A program made the position numbers and the translations under genes. A model generated the notes under the pieces. It was not told the DNA's origin. It ran no database searches and saw only the letters and a list, made by a program, of their open reading frames with translations. Of a stretch of 9,140 nt of DNA, positions 6,546 to 9,140 are shown in pieces (position 1 is the first letter of the stretch; every line of letters begins with the position of its first letter). The DNA comes from DASXTB01 sp036505615 (lineage in GTDB: Bacteria; Acidobacteriota; UBA6911; JACQSX01). Location of the stretch: assembly GCA_036505615.1 (NCBI GenBank), contig DASXTB010000090.1, positions 1-9,140 on the forward strand. The letters are read 5' to 3'.

Positions 6546-8032
6546 AATTTTCCGAGGGCGAGCCGAATTCGCTCCTTGCATCCGAGGACCGGAGTCGGGA
6601 GATCGAGCTTCTTGCCCAGCTCCAGTATCGGAATCAGCTTATCCAGTTCTGGCCCGGAGTTTTCGGCGGTGAGAGCGACGCGGATGGGGTGAAAGAGATT
6701 TTTCCCTTTCTGGCCAGTCTCGGTCTTAACCTCAGCAACGACGTTCTTGTACTGATCGACATCCAGACCCTCCACATCGCGAATGTGCCCGTAAAAACTC
6801 TGGATCACAGCAATATCTTGCGCCGTTAGCGAACGCGCGATCTCGGTCCCAGGCGCAAGATTTTCCACCGGGAACTCAAAGATCAGTCTCGATTCAGGCA
6901 CGATCTGCTCCAGTCTGTCTAGATGATTGAGAGTCGCGCCGAGGATCATCCCAATGAAGCGATCAAGAGCGGAATCCTTGCTGTCGGGCACGCGTCCGGC
7001 CTTTATCAGGAAGGCGCGTGCCAGTTCAACTAACTCGGGCAGAGGGCGCAGTTTCAAGTGAGAGCGATTGACCCAATTGAGTTTTTCGGCGTCGAAAATC
7101 GCAGGGCTCTTGGAAACCCTCGCGAACGAAAACTGCTGCGCCATCTCCTGCAGCGACAGAATCTCCTGCCCCTCTTGCGGAGGAGACCATCCAAGCAGCG
7201 CCAGGTAGTTGTTGAGCGCCTCAGCCAGGTAGCCTTTTTCGCGGAACTCAACAATGGACGTGGCGCCGTGGCGCTTGCTCAACTTGGCGCCGTCGCTTCC
7301 AAGAATGGTTGACAGGTGCGCAAACTGCGGCGTCTTCCAGCCGAGCGATTGATAGATCAAAATTTGCCGATGGGTATTTGACAAATGGCCCTCGCCGCGG
7401 ATGACATGGCTGATTTCCATCAATGCGTCATCGATCACGACGGCAAAGTTGTAGTTGGACGAACCGTCGGACCGCAACAGAATCGGATCTCCGATGATGG
7501 CGCATTCCACTTCGATCCGCCCAAAAACCAAATCGTCAAAACCAACGCTGCCTTCCCGGACTTTCAGGCGAACGGCGGCAGGCTCTCCGGAATCCTTACG
7601 TTTTCGTGCCTCTTCGGGCCCGATATGGCGGCACTTGCCTGAATAGCGTGGTTGCTCACCGGCAGCCAACTGCATTTGCCTTTCCTTCTCCAGTTCTTCA
7701 GGAATGCAGAAGCAGTAGTACGCCTTCTGGTCGCTTAAGAGCTGTCCTGCGTACTTCTGATAGAGCTCAAACCGCTCCGTCTGCCGGTAAGGCCCGTGGG
7801 CGCCTCCGTTGTCGGGTCCTTCATCCCAGTTCAACCCCAGCCAGCGCAAGTCGGCAATCAGTTGCTCTTCATACTGGCGCGCCGAGCGTTCGGCATCTGT
7901 ATCTTCAATACGCAGGATGAAAGAACCCCGGTGCTGGCGGGCAAACAGCCAGTTATAGAGGGCCGTGCGCACATTGCCGACGTGCAAATAACCTGTGGGG
8001 CTGGGGGCAAAGCGCACGCGAACGTTGCTCAT
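6533..8032 (-). CDS. gltX: Glutamyl-tRNA synthetase
   Basis: This class I aminoacyl-tRNA synthetase charges tRNA-Glu in the cytosol, at 499 residues within the usual range. FAPSPTGYLHVGN (8-20) contains the HIGH-type motif (HVGN), RIEDTD (41-46) follows, and KLSKRHG (250-256) is the KMSKS-type loop. A zinc site like that of E. coli GltX is retained: C107-x-C109 and C134-x-H136, with the same 25-residue step between C109 and C134. The C-terminal half is the helical anticodon-binding domain. It is not possible by eye to tell whether the enzyme is discriminating or also charges tRNA-Gln. The ATG at 8032 opens directly into the conserved N-terminus (MSNVRVRFAPSPTG); no Shine-Dalgarno is evident in taactttaatcgcc. 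The terminal residues GHG and the stop lie in a dispersed repeat. rlmB follows on the same strand. Confidence 0.97.
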   Translation of the reverse strand: MSNVRVRFAPSPTGYLHVGNVRTALYNWLFARQHRGSFILRIEDTDAERSARQYEEQLIADLRWLGLNWDEGPDNGGAHGPYRQTERFELYQKYAGQLLSDQKAYYCFCIPEELEKERQMQLAAGEQPRYSGKCRHIGPEEARKRKDSGEPAAVRLKVREGSVGFDDLVFGRIEVECAIIGDPILLRSDGSSNYNFAVVIDDALMEISHVIRGEGHLSNTHRQILIYQSLGWKTPQFAHLSTILGSDGAKLSKRHGATSIVEFREKGYLAEALNNYLALLGWSPPQEGQEILSLQEMAQQFSFARVSKSPAIFDAEKLNWVNRSHLKLRPLPELVELARAFLIKAGRVPDSKDSALDRFIGMILGATLNHLDRLEQIVPESRLIFEFPVENLAPGTEIARSLTAQDIAVIQSFYGHIRDVEGLDVDQYKNVVAEVKTETGQKGKNLFHPIRVALTAENSGPELDKLIPILELGKKLDLPTPVLGCKERIRLALGKLGHG

Positions 8033-8039
8033 GGCGATT

Positions 8040-8082
8040 AAAGTTATCAGGGTTATCGGTGATCAGTCATCTGTTGTCAGTG
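8040..8082. repeat. Degenerate short repeat upstream of gltX
   Basis: The sequence steps through gttatcagg, gttatcggt, gatcagtca and gttgtcagt, a loose 8-10 bp repeat in the 5' flank of gltX. A 10-bp piece (atcggtgatc) recurs inverted at 1171-1180. No promoter elements stand out within it. Support is visual only. Confidence 0.4.
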
Positions 8083-8090
8083 CTTCAAAG

Positions 8091-8126
8091 GCGCGAAAGC
8101 GCAACGACACCGCGCGGCTAAGCCGC
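8091..8126. repeat. Two short hairpins between gltX and the composite element
   Basis: Palindromes gcgcgaaagcgc (8091-8102) and gcggctaagccgc (8114-8126) stand 11 bp apart. They are of the same compact stem, tiny loop style as the hairpins at 1-60 and 3437-3688. Confidence 0.6.
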
Positions 8127-8134
8127 AACCCAAT

Positions 8135-8744
8135 AAAAGCCGATCACGACCACATGCCTACGGTGGCCGTAAGGCCACAACCAAAGAGGCTCGTAGTTGA
8201 CTGAATCAATAATCCATTAGAGCGTGAAAGCGGGCCGCTTCAGCGGCCTTCCCCGAAGGGTTTAAAGCCCGCCGTCTTTACGGCGGGTTGATCAGCCATC
8301 GGTTAGTCCAATCGAGGCCGCTTCCAGCGGCCTTCTCGCCTGGCTTTAGCCGGCGGCAAAGGCCGCGCCTTTTGCGGGCGGCGCCGCCGGTTGGCCATCC
8401 CCCCAAAACAATCCGCCCTGAAAGGGCGCAAGGATCTTTCCCAAATTTGAAGGCGAGCCCATTTGCAGCGACCTGGCGTTTCATTCCATCCACGCTATCT
8501 CCGGCACTGAGGTTCTGCGACGGTTTCAGCGTCGGATGGTTTGTGGGGCGGTCAACCGGCGGCGGCGCCCGCAAAAAGCGCGGGCTTTGCCGCCGGCTAT
8601 ACTCTGTAAACCCTTCGGGTTTTACCGCCGGCTTCTTACATTTTTGCTTGCGAATTCCCCGCTCTGTTCGCGTACCTATGATCGTTATTCGTTTTGGTTG
8701 TGGCCCCGCGGCCACTGTAGGCTCGTGATCGTGGACGGCTTTTT
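8135..8744. mobile_element. Putative non-autonomous element or large structured RNA with nested inverted repeats
   Basis: This 610-bp stretch has no convincing gene. Its ends are imperfect inverted copies: 8135-8185 and 8693-8744 share, in order, aaaagcc, gatcacga, gcctac, gtggcc and ggccacaaccaaa. Each end contains its own hairpin (gtggccgtaaggccac on the left, gtggccccgcggccac on the right). Inside are hairpins at 8233-8248, 8268-8287, 8316-8332 and 8607-8622 and a long inverted pair (8345-8415 with 8533-8601). Open frames on both strands (8288-8728 plus, 8278-8715 minus) encode similar Arg/Pro-rich peptides because the DNA is palindromic, not because they are genes. No target-site duplication was recognised. 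It could equally be a nest of REP elements. Confidence 0.5.
8345..8601. repeat. Long imperfect inverted repeat (about 70-bp arms)
   Basis: Arms 8345-8415 and 8533-8601 match at roughly 85% by eye when one is reverse-complemented. They share agccggcggcaaag, tttgcgggcg and cgccgccggttg and both end in atccg. The 117-bp loop contains smaller hairpins (ccctgaaaggg near 8416 and cgacggtttcagcgtcg at about 8518-8534). Such a stem would be very stable as RNA or as a DNA cruciform. Confidence 0.85.
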
Positions 8745-8754
8745 TTCTTCAGGT

Positions 8755-8778
8755 GGCGGATTTGTGAAAAATCCGGCC
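8755..8778 (-). terminator. Hairpin at the stop codon of the sigma-54 activator gene
   Basis: The stem ggcggattt pairs with aaatccggcc around a short gtgaa loop, with one bulged base. It overlaps the last base of the TAG stop read on the minus strand. What follows on that strand is A-rich rather than T-rich, so intrinsic termination is doubtful; it may only be a 3'-end stabilising hairpin. Confidence 0.35.
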
Positions 8779-9140
8779 TAGCTTCGAAAGCGCTGTGCGT
8801 CGATACCGTGCTTTTTCACCTTGTAATTGAGGATGCGTTCGGTCGAGCTGAGTAGTTTGGCAGCCTTGGATCGATTGCCGCGGGTAGTTTTGAGCGCATC
8901 CTGGATTAAATCCTTTTCATAGGCCTCGACCGCCTCAGTCAGCGACACGCTCATGACCGTGCCGGAAGCTTCGGCCGTTTGCAGCGTGGGAGGCAGGTGG
9001 TGGCCGTGGACTACATTTCCGTCGCACACGAGCACGGCTCGCTCGATGGTATTTTCCAGTTCCCGCACGTTCCCCGGCCAATGATAGCTCATCAGCATGT
9101 CGATGGCCGGCGTCGAGATACGCTTGATGTTCTTTCCATG
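8778..9140 (-). CDS. Sigma-54-dependent transcriptional activator, NifA/NtrC type (C-terminal part)
   Basis: The gene runs off the right edge; 120 C-terminal residues are visible, and the frame stays open to position 9140 (beginning HGKNIKRISTPAIDML). The protein is a bacterial enhancer-binding regulator that activates RNA polymerase holding sigma-54. Visible parts are the end of the AAA+ domain with YHWPGNVRELENTIERAV, the conserved GNVRELEN segment containing the sensor II arginine, and a linker (LPPTLQTAEAS). A Fis-type helix-turn-helix follows, from SLTEAVEAYEKDLIQDALK through GNRSKAAKLLSSTERILNYKVKKHGID. The wording of the last helices is closest to NifA-like activators. The sensory N-domain is outside the window, so the signal it answers to is unknown. 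No sigma-54 promoter (GG-N10-GC type) was recognised within the window. Confidence 0.93.
   Translation of the reverse strand, partial: HGKNIKRISTPAIDMLMSYHWPGNVRELENTIERAVLVCDGNVVHGHHLPPTLQTAEASGTVMSVSLTEAVEAYEKDLIQDALKTTRGNRSKAAKLLSSTERILNYKVKKHGIDAQRFRS

Noticed and set aside
8278..8728. Overlapping open frames of about 145 codons on both strands
   Set aside because: They lie in a palindromic region, encode look-alike Arg/Pro-rich peptides on opposite strands as symmetry demands, and show no domain or ribosome site.
8740..8746. T-tract after hairpins as a plus-strand intrinsic terminator
   Set aside because: The nearest strong stem ends about 25 bp earlier and no plus-strand gene reads toward it.

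Overview
The window reads as chromosomal DNA of a moderately GC-rich, Gram-negative-type bacterium. Seven genes are supported: six complete and one cut by the right edge. Evidence for the cell type is a periplasmic MltD-like transglycosylase, a probable lipoprotein and a NifA/NtrC-type sigma-54 activator. The dense intergenic repeats and the gene set are most like an Acidobacteriota genome. That placement is an inference from general resemblance; no rRNA or marker search was possible.

Layout, left to right. Positions 1-60 hold three small hairpins. A YhcC-type radical SAM gene (62-1024, minus) follows, then an intergenic spacer built of 7-bp repeats (1065-1308), then a secreted MltD-like lytic transglycosylase (1308-2549, minus). 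Divergent from it is a nucleoside phosphorylase/nucleosidase-fold gene (2672-3448, plus). A cluster of palindromes (3437-3688) separates it from an M49 (dipeptidyl peptidase III-like) metallopeptidase lipoprotein (3827-5467, plus). A second 7-bp repeat block (5472-5678) lies between that gene and the convergent rlmB (5698-6459, minus). Upstream of rlmB on the same strand is gltX (6533-8032, minus). A gene-free region (8033-8777) holds nested inverted repeats. The window ends in the 3' part of a sigma-54-dependent activator (8778-9140, minus).

The genes do not form one pathway. gltX and rlmB are a translation pair (Glu-tRNA charging and 23S rRNA 2'-O-methylation) and could be co-transcribed. 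The others are a housekeeping and cell-envelope mix. No phage, CRISPR, transposase, toxin-antitoxin or biosynthetic cluster is visible.

The striking feature is the repeat architecture. All seven 3' gene ends touch, or lie within 5 bp of, a repeat or palindrome. In several genes the repeat supplies the stop codon and the last residues. Three heptad families share a similar 7-bp pattern, and two of them are arranged as inverted pairs able to form long RNA hairpins. The palindrome clusters at 1-60, 3437-3688 and 8091-8744 share exact words, so they belong to one dispersed family. The 8135-8744 region looks like a non-autonomous element or a large structured RNA.
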